Assembly: GCF_007655135.1 (NCBI RefSeq)
Contig: NC_045129.1
Coordinates: 16,528,274-16,592,273, forward strand
DNA from: Punica granatum
Lineage: Eukaryota > Streptophyta > Magnoliopsida > Myrtales > Lythraceae
Direction of reading: 5' to 3'
Length of the DNA: 64,000 bases
Under the pieces are notes generated by a model. That model was given only the letters and a program-made list of their open reading frames with translations, searched no databases and was not told the DNA's origin. Of this stretch, positions 23,463 to 34,982 are shown piece by piece. Position 1 is the first letter of the stretch. Each line of letters begins with the position of its first letter. A program made the translations under genes and the position numbers.

Positions 23463-23919
23463 ATGATAGGGAAAGTTCTGTTGAAGAACAATTACGTCCC
23501 CGGAATTGGACTCGGGGCACGTGCACAGGGAATCCTCCGACCAATTGAAGTGGAGGAATACCGCAATAGGAGGGGACTTGGTTTTCGCTTCTCTTGTCAT
23601 GAGATCGTGCAGGCTCGCCGTGGAAAGCATCTCCACCGCCTCGTTGCACATTACGGAAAGCTCTTTGGGGCATTTCGGTTCCACCGCTCTTGTAGTTTTT
23701 CCCTGCACCACCGCAGATCATGGGAGGCACCTCCGACAGCCTAATCATTGAATCAGATAACTTCTCTTTGGATGCAGTTGAAGTGTTCTTGGCTTTGGCA
23801 GCCATATATGCTGTCACTGAGGAGACATCTTCTGGGGTTCATATCTGCCCTACACGGGAGGATGATGAGCTTACCAACTGGACTACAGTCCCGCTTTACT
23901 CGGCCATAATTGCCGATGT
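23463..23919 (+). pseudogene. Ty3/gypsy polyprotein fragment: G-patch-like region up to intron
   Basis: The frame from 23463 shows a glycine-rich segment (NNYVPGIGLG, then RRGLGFR) that resembles the G-patch-like stretch found in plant Tat polyproteins between gag/protease and reverse transcriptase. It then reads SCHEIVQARRGKHLHRL. A frameshift follows near 23668. The matching frame then carries one stop (TAG, about 23693) and runs through PAPPQIMGGTSDS to DELTNWTTVPLYSAIIADV, where an intron begins. No gag, no CCHC knuckle and no protease D-S/T-G motif are visible upstream. The upstream part is replaced by LTR copy 2. Confidence 0.7.
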
Positions 23920-24110
23920 GTAAGACAGTCTTTGTATATAATGCTGCCTGCATGTCGACAGTGCCATAAGTCACATGTCAGAAGATGAGATTTTGTTATG
24001 GCTTGTTAATATAATCCCTGCATGTTTTCTCAATTTCTGCGTATAAATATTCTCTCTCGCACTTACTTCTACCATCTTTAATTTCTAAAACAATTCGCTT
24101 TCATTTCCAG
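23920..24110 (+). other. Predicted Ogre-type pol intron (191 bp)
   Basis: The donor is GTAAGA at 23920 and the acceptor is TTTCATTTCCAG ending at 24110, with a T-rich tract before it. The unspliced frame stops at once (TAA at 23921). Splicing joins codon positions correctly, so the frame passes from ...IIADV into FQSNQNYR... without a shift. An intron upstream of the RT domain is a published hallmark of Ogre elements; calling this one is inference from sequence. Confidence 0.75.
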
Positions 24111-24111
24111 G

Positions 24112-25245
24112 TTCCAATCGAATCAAAATTACCGATCTAACGATTCAAATTCATCCGAAACACGCCTCGGAAAGTCCCTACCCATATACTTCGGGGAAGG
24201 ACTTGACGAGGACGGTCACGGGCCCGAGATAGAAGAGAGTTTGCATCGTCTCGAAAACCACCAACTCACCTTGCTCGAGCCAACCGAAGAGATCAACATA
24301 GGCACTGCAGAAGAACCACGCACCCTCAAGATCGAGACGGGTCTTGAACCTGCACAAAGAGCTCGGATGATCGATTTCTTGACAAAGTATCAAGAGGTCT
24401 TTGCTTGGTCTTACGTCGACATGCCAGGCTTAGACCCTTCAATCGTAAAGCATTTCCTCCCACTCAATACTGAAAGATTTCCGCCTAAACGCCAACACTT
24501 ACGGCGTCAACGAGCTGACATTCTTCTCTGCATTAAGGATGAGGTTATTAAGCAGGTAGATGCGGGATTCTTGGAGGTATGCAACTACTCTGAATGGGTA
24601 ATGAACATCATGCCGGTGGAAAAGAAGAACGGCAAAGTCAGAGTCTGCATCGAATATCGAGACCTCGACAAGGCCAGTCCTAAAGATAACTTCCCGCTGC
24701 CTCATATCGATGTCTTGGTGGATAACACAGCACGTCACACGCAATTCTCCTTCATGGACGGCTTTTCTGGATACAATCAGATCCAGATGGCCGAGGAGGA
24801 TAAGATCAAAACAATGTTCATCACATTGTGGGGCACGTTTTGCTACAAGATCATGCCTTTCGGCCTAAAAAACGTCGGGGCAACCTATCAGCGGGCGATG
24901 GTCACTCTCTTTCATGACATGATGCATAAAGAGATAGAGGTCTACATCGACGACATGATTGCAAAGTCCAAAGAAGGTGAAGATCATCTGGTCAACCTCA
25001 AACGACTATTCGATCGTCTCAAGAAGTACAAGCTTCGACTCAACCTGGCGAAATGCACCCTCAGTGTCAAGTTAGGGAAACTGTTAGGGTTTGTAGTCAG
25101 TGAAAAGGGCATCGAGGTCGACCCCGACAAGGTCAAGGCGATCATGGAACTGCCCCCTCCATCGACAGTGCGGGAAGTAAGGAGCTTCCTAGGACGGCAT
25201 AATTACATCGCGCGTTTCAATGCAAATTTGACAGACAAATGCTAA
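24112..25245 (+). pseudogene. Ty3/gypsy reverse transcriptase (Tat/Ogre type)
   Basis: The enzyme copies element RNA into DNA in the cytoplasmic particle. The frame runs from the intron acceptor; the first in-frame ATG is at 24241 and gives 334 residues. After an acidic N-terminal linker come FAWSYVDMPGLD, then RT motifs in order: DLDKASPKDNFPLPHID, FSFMDGFSGYNQIQM, MPFGLKNVGATYQRAM, the catalytic YIDD in VYIDDMIAKSK, LRLNLAKC and LGFVVSEKGIEVD. The frame stops at 25243-25245, inside the connection region, just before the sequence that should continue into RNase H. All catalytic aspartates are present, but the polyprotein is interrupted, so I call it a pseudogene. Confidence 0.9.
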
Positions 25246-25749
25246 CCGCTCTTCCGCTTACTTCGCAAAAATGTAGTGGTCGAATGGGACGACGATTGTC
25301 AGAAAGCTTTTAATACAGTCAAGGCATATCTGGTTCAGCCACCGGTGTTGGTCCCACCCTCACCGGATCGTCCTTTCATTCTATGCCTAATAGTACGCCA
25401 ACAATCTATCGGGTGCATGTTAAGGCAAAATGACGATTCCTCTCACGCAGAGCGAGCAATTTATTATTTGAGTAAGATATTCATTGATGGGGAGTCCAAC
25501 CACCCTGAGATAGAGAAAATGTGTTGCGCACTTGTGTGGGTCATGCAAAGGCTCCGGCAATACATCTCTACCATACTGTTCACCTGCTGTCAAAGACAGA
25601 TCCTTTGAAGTATCTGCCCAGCAATCCATCATCCATGAGGAATATAGCAAAATGGCGTTGCTAATTGATAGAGTATGACATAGAGTACGTATCGTGCACA
25701 TCAGTGAAGGGCCAGGTGATAGCAGACCATCTAGCAGAGTTTCCGATCC
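25246..25749 (+). pseudogene. RT-linked RNase H domain, broken
   Basis: The frame from 25276 to 25608 carries VEWDDDCQKAFNTVKAYL (connection) and the RNase H segment with YYLSKIFIDGE and EIEKMCCALVW. The first catalytic aspartate region, usually within LxLxVxD, reads ILCLIVRQQSIG and lacks the aspartate. A frameshift near 25590 moves the rest (KTDPLKYL..., then GQVIADHLAEFP) to another frame, with a stop in the middle. This is the RNase H that follows RT in all Ty3/gypsy elements and is often degenerate in the Tat lineage. Confidence 0.75.
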
Positions 25750-26412
25750 ATGATGATACACCGATCGACTCTACCAGATGAAGAAATCCTCCAAGTGAGT
25801 GATGACGAGGAGACTCCCGGATGGAAGATGTACTTTGACGGCGTAGTCAATTCCATAGGGTCGGGTATTGGCACAGTGCTAATATCCCCTGAAGGACGTC
25901 ATTTCCCTGTTGCATCAAAGATTGACTTCCCCTGCACCAACAACGTAGCCGAGTACGAAGCTTGTATTCTTGGCTTGCAAGCGACAATTGATCTCAAGGT
26001 CAAGGAGTTAGAAGTGTTTGGAGATTTCATGCTCACAATCTTTCAGACGCTCAAACAGTGGAAGACGAAAGATCCCAAACTGGTGCCATATCATGAGTAT
26101 CTTGAAGAGTTTGTGGAGAACTTCGAGAAAGTCTCGTTCACGTACATGCTGCGCATGAAGAACCAGTTTGCCGATGCACTAGCAACGCTCGCTTCCATGG
26201 TGAGCATCACGAAAGAAAATCTCATCGAGCCCCTCGAGTTTGATATTACTCAGGGCCCTGCCCATTGCGACATGATCGAAGCTGTTGATGGCAAACCTTG
26301 GTATGCAGACATCAAGCACTTGCTGCAAACTGGACAATTCTCTGTTTTTACTAATCGCCATGATCGGAGGACTCTTTCGATGCATCGTAACACACTTTTT
26401 CCTGAGTGGTGA
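25750..26412 (+). pseudogene. Second, additional RNase H (aRNH) of the Tat lineage
   Basis: The 220-residue frame starts just after the first RNase H. It has KMYFDGVVNSIGSGIG, NNVAEYEACILGLQA, EVFGDFML and NQFADALATLASM, which supply the four acidic catalytic positions (D, E, D, D). An extra RNase H of this kind, between the ordinary RNase H and integrase, is the diagnostic feature of Tat/Ogre elements. The frame ends at 26410-26412 by a frameshift into the integrase region. The domain itself looks intact, but it is not part of a complete polyprotein. Confidence 0.85.
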
Positions 26413-27546
26413 GACTCTCTACTGCCGTTCATTCGACGCCACACTACTTCGGTGTGTCGATGGAAATGAGGCTCACACCTCATGGAAGAAGTGCATGAAG
26501 GAAACTGCGGACCGCACATGAACGGGCTCATGCTAGCAAAGAAACTCATGCGATTGGGTTATTTCTGGTCTACCATGGAGACTAACTGCGTCAAGCATGT
26601 CAGGCACTATCACCTGTGCTAAGTCTACGTGAATCAGATCAGAGCACCGTCCAACGAGCTACATCCAATGGTAGCTCCGTGGCTCTTTTCAATGTGGGGT
26701 ATAGACATGATCGGTCCTATCAATCCCAAGGCATCCAATGGACATTTGTTCATACTGGTAGCTTTCGATTATTTCACTAAGTGTATTGAAGCTATCACTC
26801 TTGCATTAGTCACCGCAAAAGTCATGGCACACTTCCTCAAACGCGACATCATTGCACGCTACGGGGTCCCTGCAACGCTCATCACCGACAATGCCAGGAA
26901 TCTGAACAACAAACTCATCAACGAGCTCTGTGCACAGTTTAGAATCTAGCATCGCAATTCCTCTCCGTATCGTCCACAAATGAATGGTGCGGTAGAGGCG
27001 GCGAACAAAAACATAAAGAAGATCATCAAAAAAATGATGGTGAATTATAAGGACTGGCACGAGATGCTCCCATTCGCGCTCTTGGATTATCGGACATCTG
27101 TTCGCTCGTCTACCGGGACAACCCCGTACTCTTTGGTCTATGGCATGGAAGTAGTTCTTCTAGTCGAAGTGGAGATTCCCTCCAAGAGGATCCTTGCTGA
27201 GTCCAAGCTCAAGGAAGCAGAATGGGCAAAGCAGCGCTCCGAACAGCTCAATCTCATTGATGAGAAGCAGCTTACAGCACTTTGCCACGGTCAATGCTAT
27301 CAATAGAGAATGGCCCGAGCATTTAACAAGAAAGTCCGACCCCGCGAGTTCAACCTTGGCGATCTTGTTTTGCAAAAAGTCTTGCACATCGCCCCAGATT
27401 TTATGGGCAAATTTGCTTACAAGTATGACGGTCATTTCATTGTCAAAGAAGCCTTTGACGGAGGGGCAATCATCCTCAGTGACATGGACGGAAACGAGAA
27501 CGCTTTTCCGATCAATGTTGATGCTCTTAAAAAATACTATCCTTGA
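26413..27546 (+). pseudogene. Ty3/gypsy integrase, interrupted
   Basis: Integrase joins the cDNA ends to the chromosome. Pieces lie in several frames: FFLSGETLYCRSFDATLLRC and the zinc-binding region (26385-26628); the core with MWGIDMIGPINPK and LITDNARNLNN (26629-26949); the part with the third acidic residue in NGAVEAANKNIKK (26980-27306); and the C-terminal part with KVRPREFNLGDLVLQKV ending at a stop at 27544-27546. The D, D and E of the catalytic triad are all present. Breaks include a frameshift in the zinc region, stops near 26620, 26947 and 27304. No chromodomain is seen, as expected for Tat. Confidence 0.85.
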
Positions 27547-28950
27547 TGGTGTGTCTGTTACCCCACTGCTGGTGTTTTCTCAATGCACATTATATTTGAT
27601 CTTTCTTTGCATGTACAATCCCCAGCACTTTTAATTTGACTCACTCATGTATTCCCTTCTTCGGCTTTTTCCCTTTCTCTGAACTCTTTTCTTTTGAGAG
27701 AAAAAAAATGAATTTCCCTCTAGGTTGAAAACCTTCTTGAGGCGACCTAGGCAAAAATTAGGGAATGAAGAGCGCAGTTTAAAATCCCGCGAAGGGGAAC
27801 CGTGGCAAAAGGAGAACATGAAACAAAATCCTCGCTAGGCCGAAAACCCACAAAGGGCGGTCTAGGCAAAAGTTAGAGGAATCGAGAGGTGCGATCAAAC
27901 CTGATCAGGGCGGTCGTAGCAAAATGTGAGATTTAAAAGAGGGAAATGTCAAATAAAAGACCCCGCAAGGTCATCACATGTCTTGCGATCTAGGCAAAAA
28001 TTAGGGGACCTTTGGCAGCTCGACCACGAAATGGCAGCTACACTTAGCGTGCAGCGACAACGAGTAGTGGTTTGGCAGTCTTCGATGCAAGCAAACCCTC
28101 TTTGACTCTCCGAGCATGAGATTCGTTTCAACATGTAGTCGACTCATTGTATCCTTGATCTGGAGGATCCCAAAAATCCCTCCTCTTACCTTTATGCAAA
28201 TTTCACGGGTCATGCCTGTTCTGAGAAAGGCTTTTCTTTTCAAATCATAATCTTGCCGGACACGGCCACCCCTTCAAACGCAGTGCACCTTTTATTTTCA
28301 CAATGCTTTTCAATTAGCGTGCACCTTCTCAGGAACGCAGTGCACCTTGCAACCCGCCGGGCAAGCGTCCGTGCATCTTGTAAACTCGCCAAGCAAGCGC
28401 TCGTGCACCCCGCAGTCCACAGGGCAATTCGCCCGTGCATATTGCAAACTCCCGGGCAAGCATCCGTGCATATTGCAAACCCCTGGGCAAGCGTTCGTGC
28501 ATCAAGCAATTTACTGGGCAAGCGCCCATGCCTATTGCAGAAGCACCTTTTATTTTCGCAATACATTTTTCAATTGGCGTGCACCTTCTCAGGAATGCAG
28601 TGCACATTTTATTTTCGCAATGCACTTTTCAATTGGCGTGCACCTTCTCAGGAAAGTAGTGCACCGTTTCATTAAGCTTAGCACTTTTCATTAAACTTTG
28701 CACACTGCATTTATAATTAAATAAAGCATTTCTCCGTCACCTGCGATTTCCTTTTTCATGCACCTTACTAGTTTGCTGCTAAACTTATTCACATCTCATC
28801 TCACTTCTTTTATCTTTATGTTAGGCACAATATCCCACATATCCAAAGCAAGAAGGAAAAGACCAATATCGGAAGTTCCATATTGATCATTGTTATCAAA
28901 CTGGGGTGCTTCTAAAATCTATGGCTGCATCCTCTACTCGAGCACGCAGT
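27547..28950 (+). other. 3' non-coding region with purine blocks and tandem repeats
   Basis: From about 27720 to 28015 a CCTAGGCAAAAATTAGGG-like phrase recurs about four times with purine-rich text between. From about 28330 to 28545 a unit of about 30 bases (GGGCAAGCNYYCGTGCAT...) repeats six or seven times. From 28545 to 28665 a GCAATNCA...GTGCACCTTCTCAGGAA unit repeats. The sister element at 44761-60157 carries matching blocks in reverse (50700-50870, 48960-49356), tying the two elements to one family. Open frames here are a by-product of the repeats. Confidence 0.7.
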
Positions 28951-28965
28951 CAAAGAGGGAAAAGC
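28951..28965 (+). other. Polypurine tract of the composite element
   Basis: CAAAGAGGGAAAAGC abuts the first base of LTR copy 3. It is the expected primer site for plus-strand DNA synthesis. Confidence 0.75.
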
Positions 28966-30528
28966 TGTCAGCACCCCATTTTGGCTCACCATTCCAAACA
29001 ACGACATCAGCAATGGTCCAGACCATGACTTGAGCAGGAATACAGAAAACGGCTCAACAGAGCAAGAAATTACTATTTTTCCAAGTCAGCGGAACCGTGC
29101 AGATGACATGTCCATACGATAGAAGGATCCCGTGGGTCACCAAAAGGCAACTGAGTGACTAGAGAGCTCAACAACGTCCAAAACCAGCATTTTCAGTATA
29201 CCTCATGAACAGTCCTATTTTCCGATAAATCGCTTGACCATCGGAAGATAGCCAATATTGGACTTCAAAAATCCACATCAATGCTAAACAGATGAAAAGT
29301 GTCTTCAAAAGCATTTTTCAACTTTTCAGTGGAAGTCCAAAAATTTCGGTTTCCCAAAGAAATGTTAATTTCAAATGTCAGATGCGGCCACGCCCCACAA
29401 GCATACAGAGTATGAACAATGCTTCAGATTGTCTCTTGGAAGCTACACAGACACTTCAAATGACTTCCGAGTGACAAAGCGGACATACCCCTCCTCAAAA
29501 ATGCATAATCGGAGACTGATCTGATGGAATTACGACAAACGAAGTTCGTATTGCATTGCCCTGAAAACTCTAGCGGACATTCATAATTGGGCAAAACAGA
29601 CAGCAAAACCCTTCTCAGTTTCTCGAGTAACCTCCGAGGAGCATAAATGGCCATTTTCAGTGGAAATACATATCCGGAGTTCATTTTTACGAAAACTTGA
29701 CGCCGGGTGCCTACCCTACACAGCGCTAGCCTTCCCAAGGCTCAATGTGGAATCGTCGGAATGAATCACATAACTCATCTAGACCTCCCGAGCAGTCCTT
29801 TAGAGGTCTCAAATGTACTTTTCAAGTCCTTAGAGGACCGATCTCGACAAACAGAGATTACAGTGATCTCCGGAGTGCCTAAGCAACTCGGAAATCAATC
29901 AGAGAAATCTAGTTTCGGCTTCCTAGGACGTCTCCGGATCCACGTTTGCATTACCGTCTTAAGGGTCAACTGTTCACGTTGTCTGACAATTTATGTCAAA
30001 ATGACCAACGTGAGATGCAGACAGAAGATATGCTGTCAGAAGCGGAAAACTTCTCTCTGGTCACCTGGAACGAGCAAAAATGACCTCCGAGCCTCATATG
30101 GACCCGAGACATTTTTCCTCAAAAAGTGTCAATCTTGGGCTCATTTAATCCGTTTTCTCGTGTATATCGACAATTCGACATTCAATTCGAACCACGAGCT
30201 TCGAATACTCGACCAATTGAGACCCGAGCTTTCTCCCAGTTTCTCCTCTTCGCCCGTGAGACCCACGGGCTGCCCAAGGGCAGCCGCCCCTTGCGCCAAT
30301 CCCTTCGTCCTCTTCCTCTTGCTCTCTTGCCCTCTCTTAGCCAAAAAATATCTATGGGATGTTGAAGACAAACCTCAAGCTTGATTGCCATCCCATTAAT
30401 ACTTTTAACTCTTCTTCATCAAGAATACTTAGCTCACATTCATCATCATCTTCATTAAGCGTTGCTGACTTTTGCTAATGAGGGCCCTAATGGTGCTTTG
30501 TTTTGCTTAATTGCTCATTAGCTTCACC

Positions 30529-30536
30529 TATATATT
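30529..30536 (+). promoter_or_regulatory. LTR TATA box (copy 3)
   Basis: TATATATT in the conserved phrase shared with copies 1 and 2, about 1.56 kb into the LTR. Confidence 0.6.
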
Positions 30537-33500
30537 GCACTAAAGTGATTAAGCTAATCACTTCTCCTCTTGCATGCTCTCTGTAACTTTCTCCCTCTAG
30601 GAAAATGCTATCAACTCCCTAGTGATCAGCAACAAACTCCAGCACTAGAACCGAGAGCATCCAAGCAAAAACCCAAGCCAAAAGCCTTAGCGTTTAAGTC
30701 GGAATCCATGGCGGTCACTATTTCGACTTATATCCAAAAATTCTCAAACTCCATGGACTACATGTTTTGGACCCAAAGAGTTCATTTTTGAACTCAGATT
30801 TTCAATTTGAAGTCATTTGCTCGTCATTTCAGGTCGATTTCATCATTTCGGGTGAACATTGTGCTCTCGAGTGAACAGTACACCCGTCATCAGCTCCAGC
30901 GCTAGACGCTCGGTGTCACCGCACGCGCGCTCGTGCGCCTGCACCTGTGCACCTCGGACGTCCCTCCGCGTGCTTACATGCACGTCGACACTCCCGCACG
31001 TCCGCCTTCCGCATACGCTCGACACCAGTACCCACGCACACCCACCAGCGCCTGCCTGCGCGCCCGACAGTGCGTTCGAGCTCCATGTCGCGCCTGTGCC
31101 AGCCCACGCACGTCCTCCCCGCGTGCCTAGCTCACCCGAACTTGCACCCCTTTGCACCCGAACATCCAACCAAGTGTTCCACCGAGTCACCCGACTCTCG
31201 AACCCTTCCCCGACTCTTTCCTCGTATCCCGAGGTTAGGTAAATATCATCGACTTACAGGAGTTAGGGCTTTTCACTTTTATTGCAAGTTTATGGAGTTA
31301 TACGGTGTATTAAGCATGCTCATGTGCAAGACTTAATTTTTATGCATTTTCATGTTATTTTATGCATGATTATCATCACATAACGTGCAAGAATGTTAGG
31401 TAATATTTGGATCGTAGCTCGGAAGACCATTCCGACCCGAAACAAGCAAACAAGCTCTCGGGTTTGCCTCAAAAAGAGGTGGCCGAGGCTTAGCTTGCTT
31501 CCTTCGGGTTAAGAATGGCCTTCTTGACCCGATCCAAGTTCTATTCCCGAGTTTTCTCGTGTTTTCCTACATGCATGAAGTCGGTATTGTTTTATCGATT
31601 CCTTAAATAATATGTTTGTGCATGTTTGCATGTTTGAATGTGTTATTCAAATCATGGCAATCTCGACTTTCGTTTAATCGTATCATTTAACATGTTTGAT
31701 GTTTGAGCATGCGAGAAATGATTCAAAAAAAGATGGGGAAACCTCATGAAACCTAATACGGGCCATGAGACCTCTCGGCTTTCTCCAAGGAGAAGTGGCC
31801 GAGAGTCTCATGGAATTATTCGGGTTCCATGAGGCTTCCTCTTTCTGTTTTAAGTCTGTTCTCGGATTTCGTGTAATTTGTAATTTCTTTTACATTGTAA
31901 TCTAGCATAAAAAATGTCTTTTCCAAGCAATATGCATGGATTCGTAATTCGGTGATCTTTTCGGGCCTATTAGGACCAAAAGGTGTTTCGATCATCTTTG
32001 GACGAATCATCCTCGGTCTTTCTTGACCCGTCTTGGTCGCCGAGTCATGAATCGTTTTCATAATTAATGCATTCGGCAACAACCTTAAGCATTAATTTCA
32101 CGAACGGGTTAATTGGGACGTTCACGCGGTTAATTCATTCAATTTAAATAACTTTACACGAATTAGACATTAATTTGTAACTCACGTCGACGAATTACAA
32201 AATGGTATTAGTGCCATTTTCAAAACTCGCATACTTTAAAATGCCGAAACATGCAATACGAAGTAACATGGACGTCTAAGAGAAACTTGCGTGTTTCGAT
32301 TCAATTCCACCTGATTTCAAGTAATTCAAGTCGTAATACAAAAGTTCTTTTTAGATCACTTTCGAATAGACCAACCAAATTTTTGGTTTTTACAGGGTTC
32401 TCGCATAACCCTGAAAGACCCAAAGGATTGGTCGATGCTGGTTACAAGCCGAGGTGGGCCGTATTGCGTTGTTTCCCTTTTCTGAAAACAAATTTTCAAA
32501 TCCAGGGCAAGAACGCCATTTTGTGATTTGGAGACATTCTAGAGTTAGTTTGACAGAAACACGACGGTATCGGAATAGGAACGGACTACCTGTTCAGCCG
32601 CAGGTTCATCTGCATAGTCCTTCTTATTCCCACTGATGAGTTTCTGTCATCCTAATATAGTTTAGGGTGCTAGTCGGGTATTTTGTATCAAAATACAATT
32701 ACCTGACTAATCATTTCACACGACCTAATCAAACACTAGAAAATGATTAGGTGAAACTCTAGGTTCCAAATCTAGAGTTAAAACTCAAGTTTGGATGAAT
32801 TCAGTGTAACTTCAGTGTCACAACACCGAATCACTGTAAAAGTAATCCACACACATGAGACTTGACTACGGACATCCGATATGCCAGGTTCTCAAACCAA
32901 AGCCAAATGCTAAAACATTAGCACACGTTTGTTTGTTTAGGTCAGGATTTGCATACCAAAATACCCCGGACTAACAACTTGTCAAAACACGTATATTTGA
33001 CAATAACAAACACTTTGTCTGCTATTAACATGTTGTGTGTGATCTTTTTGCACTTGTTTGACATGTGGGTTGAGCCCGATCCCTAGGTCGAATAATAATA
33101 GGGTCCAACGCCCTAACCATCGATCACAGGGTCCAACGCCCTAACCATCACTCACAGGGTCCAACGCCCTATTCAATGAGAGCGTGCATCAAGTTTCAGT
33201 TCTTCGATCTTTTCCTTAAATTCACGATGAGTTGGAGAGGAATAACAATCGAACACGAATCAACTGGAATTCAGTGATTTGTAACTTGTAATTTATTGTT
33301 TTTCGATAGCATTGTAAGGATTTTATTTTATACATTTATTCTATAAGAATTCCAGTCGGTGAGTGAACGGTCCGAGAGTCGAATTAATTGAATCGGTCTA
33401 ATGCTTGCCCAAAAGAAAGTAAATCCAAGATCTCGCGATTTTGGTTCACGCAGGGATTCAAACTCTATCGTTCGATAAACTGTAATGCAAGATTGCGAAC

Positions 33501-33660
33501 CAATTCCCTGACACACGGGTTTACTTCTCTCTCGGCTTCTCAACCGATATCGTTTAGTTCACCGAATTTCCGGTGTCAAAACATGCGAGCCGAGTGCAAC
33601 TTAATTCATGCGGTAAATAATAAAACATGCAAGCCTAGCAAACCAGAGTATCAAAAGGGC

Positions 33661-33681
33661 GTGCGGGATATAGGCCCGCAC
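33661..33681 (+). other. Conserved LTR-end hairpin 1, perfect stem
   Basis: GTGCGGG and CCCGCAC pair exactly around the loop ATATAGG. It lies about 250 bases before the LTR end. Confidence 0.7.
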
Positions 33682-33932
33682 GTAACTTGAACCCAGAACT
33701 CGGACTTTCCGGTTCTACATGACCAATGCCTTAGCAAAACTAGGTAGTCCATACCCTTAGACCCGAGTAACTTATCGGATCTCGACCTTCGGATCGTAAA
33801 ACGATAAGCGGCGACTCCGTCTCACCCGTGTCCGTCACCCATCCCCGGAAAGGTGGACACTCGCAAGCCGCGCGATCCAAAAGCGCGCATGCGGGCCCCG
33901 ACGAGAGTCCACATTCGGGTCCATACACCATG

Positions 33933-34351
33933 GTATGCAAGTCTTCATTTAAAGTATGTCTCATAGTTCTGTGGAGCCCACAACACCTATTTATTTGATA
34001 TATTTCTCAATATTTAATTGGAACTTGCACATACCATTTTGTTATGTTAGTCTCACCTAATATTTTCTCACCCTTAAGCATCCTCTCATCTCTCACAAAA
34101 CAATCCCTACAAACTAGTACTCTTAACGCGCTTTACATCAATACTCTCACCCAACATAAAGTGCAATCTCATTATATAATATTATTATGTGCATACCTAT
34201 AAATATAGTGTTTCCAAAAGATACAATCTAAATCGAACATAGACACATTCAACTAATTAAAACCCATTCCTTATAGAGGTAAGAGATAAGCACATGGTGC
34301 TCATTTTCTCACGTTTTTATATTATTGCATCGCATTGTCTTAAGTGAAAAG
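33933..34351. other. Host spacer
   Basis: AT-rich host DNA between the composite element and the copia element. It continues to the right of the copia element at 42823. No gene is recognised. Its last five bases, aaaag, are the left target copy of the copia element. Confidence 0.65.
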
Positions 34352-34982
34352 TGTAGGAAATTAATTATCCATAATAAGTAATAAAATTGAACGAAAAATT
34401 CGAATAGCAAGATGGATAAATAGAATGCTATAAAGTTAAATGAATTTCACTAGTATAAGAATTTGGAAATTCAAACCGATACAAAGACGAAACCGGAAGA
34501 TTAGAGGACACGAGAAAGTCGAGTCATGTATTTCACACAAACCCCTTGAAACAGATTCGTCCCCTCAGGGCATGCTTAAGGTCACGTGGGCATCTGTTCT
34601 CCAGGATGAAACGGCATCGAGTACAGCTAGCAGCACGAGCTATTCGCACCATAGCGAACCAGAAAATGAAGTTGAATACTCTCACTTAACTATGCAGTTG
34701 TCTTCTCTTTCTTTCTTCTTCCTTCAAAAAATCAGGGGAGGTTTTTCAATTTATAGACAATCAATCAATGAATACATGCTATTGATGATGGTTATAGAAT
34801 TGATGGTGTCCTGTCAATTCCTTGCAATTGATGGTGTCGTTCAATGCATAACGAATGATGGTGTCCTTTCAATTTCAAGGATGGATGGTGTCTTTTTAAA
34901 TTCTATGAACCACCCTTCAATACATTCATTTCATTAATGAGAAACAATTTCTCATTCACCAATGTCCTTTTAAATTCCAAGA
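34352..34982 (-). repeat. 3' LTR of the copia element
   Basis: It matches 42242-42817 with scattered differences and is longer because the phrase GATGGTGTCCT... is repeated once or twice more (about 34800-34890). An antisense open frame at 34440-34937 is also open in the other LTR but has no recognisable domain. Confidence 0.85.

Larger units (their letters stand above)
16406..33927 (+). mobile_element. Composite Tat/Ogre-type Ty3/gypsy element with three LTR copies
   Basis: The outer termini are TGTCAGCACCCCATTTTGGC at 16406 and GGGTCCATACA at 33927, flanked by identical ccatg (16401-16405 and 33928-33932). It contains LTR copy 1 (16406-19068, internally deleted), LTR copy 2 (19069-23457, missing about 290 bases at its start), an internal region (23458-28965) and LTR copy 3 (28966-33927, complete, 4962 bp). 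By eye, copies 1 and 3 resemble each other more than either resembles copy 2. No primer-binding site or gag follows copy 2. The simplest reading is that copies 1 and 3 are the true pair and copy 2 is a nested relative joined to copy 1 by a deletion. The pol order RT, RNase H, second RNase H, integrase is that of the Tat lineage. Confidence 0.85.
28966..33927 (+). repeat. LTR copy 3 of composite element (complete, 4962 bp)
   Basis: It runs from TGTCAGCACCCC to GGGTCCATACA and is the reference full-length plus-strand LTR here. TATA box at 30529; AGGTAAA motif at about 31237; triple AGGG modules at 33100-33170; hairpin 1 at 33661-33681 with a perfect 7-bp stem; hairpin 2 at 33783-33796. The C-rich stretch around 30850-31200 holds open frames on both strands without any recognisable domain. 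Confidence 0.88.

Noticed and set aside
28240..28694. Multiple 100-140 codon frames on both strands
   Set aside because: They are generated by short tandem repeats in the 3' non-coding region of the composite element.
34440..34937. 165-codon plus-strand frame, also open at 42330-42842
   Set aside because: It lies antisense within the two copia LTRs, so its presence in both is expected from LTR identity. No domain is recognisable.
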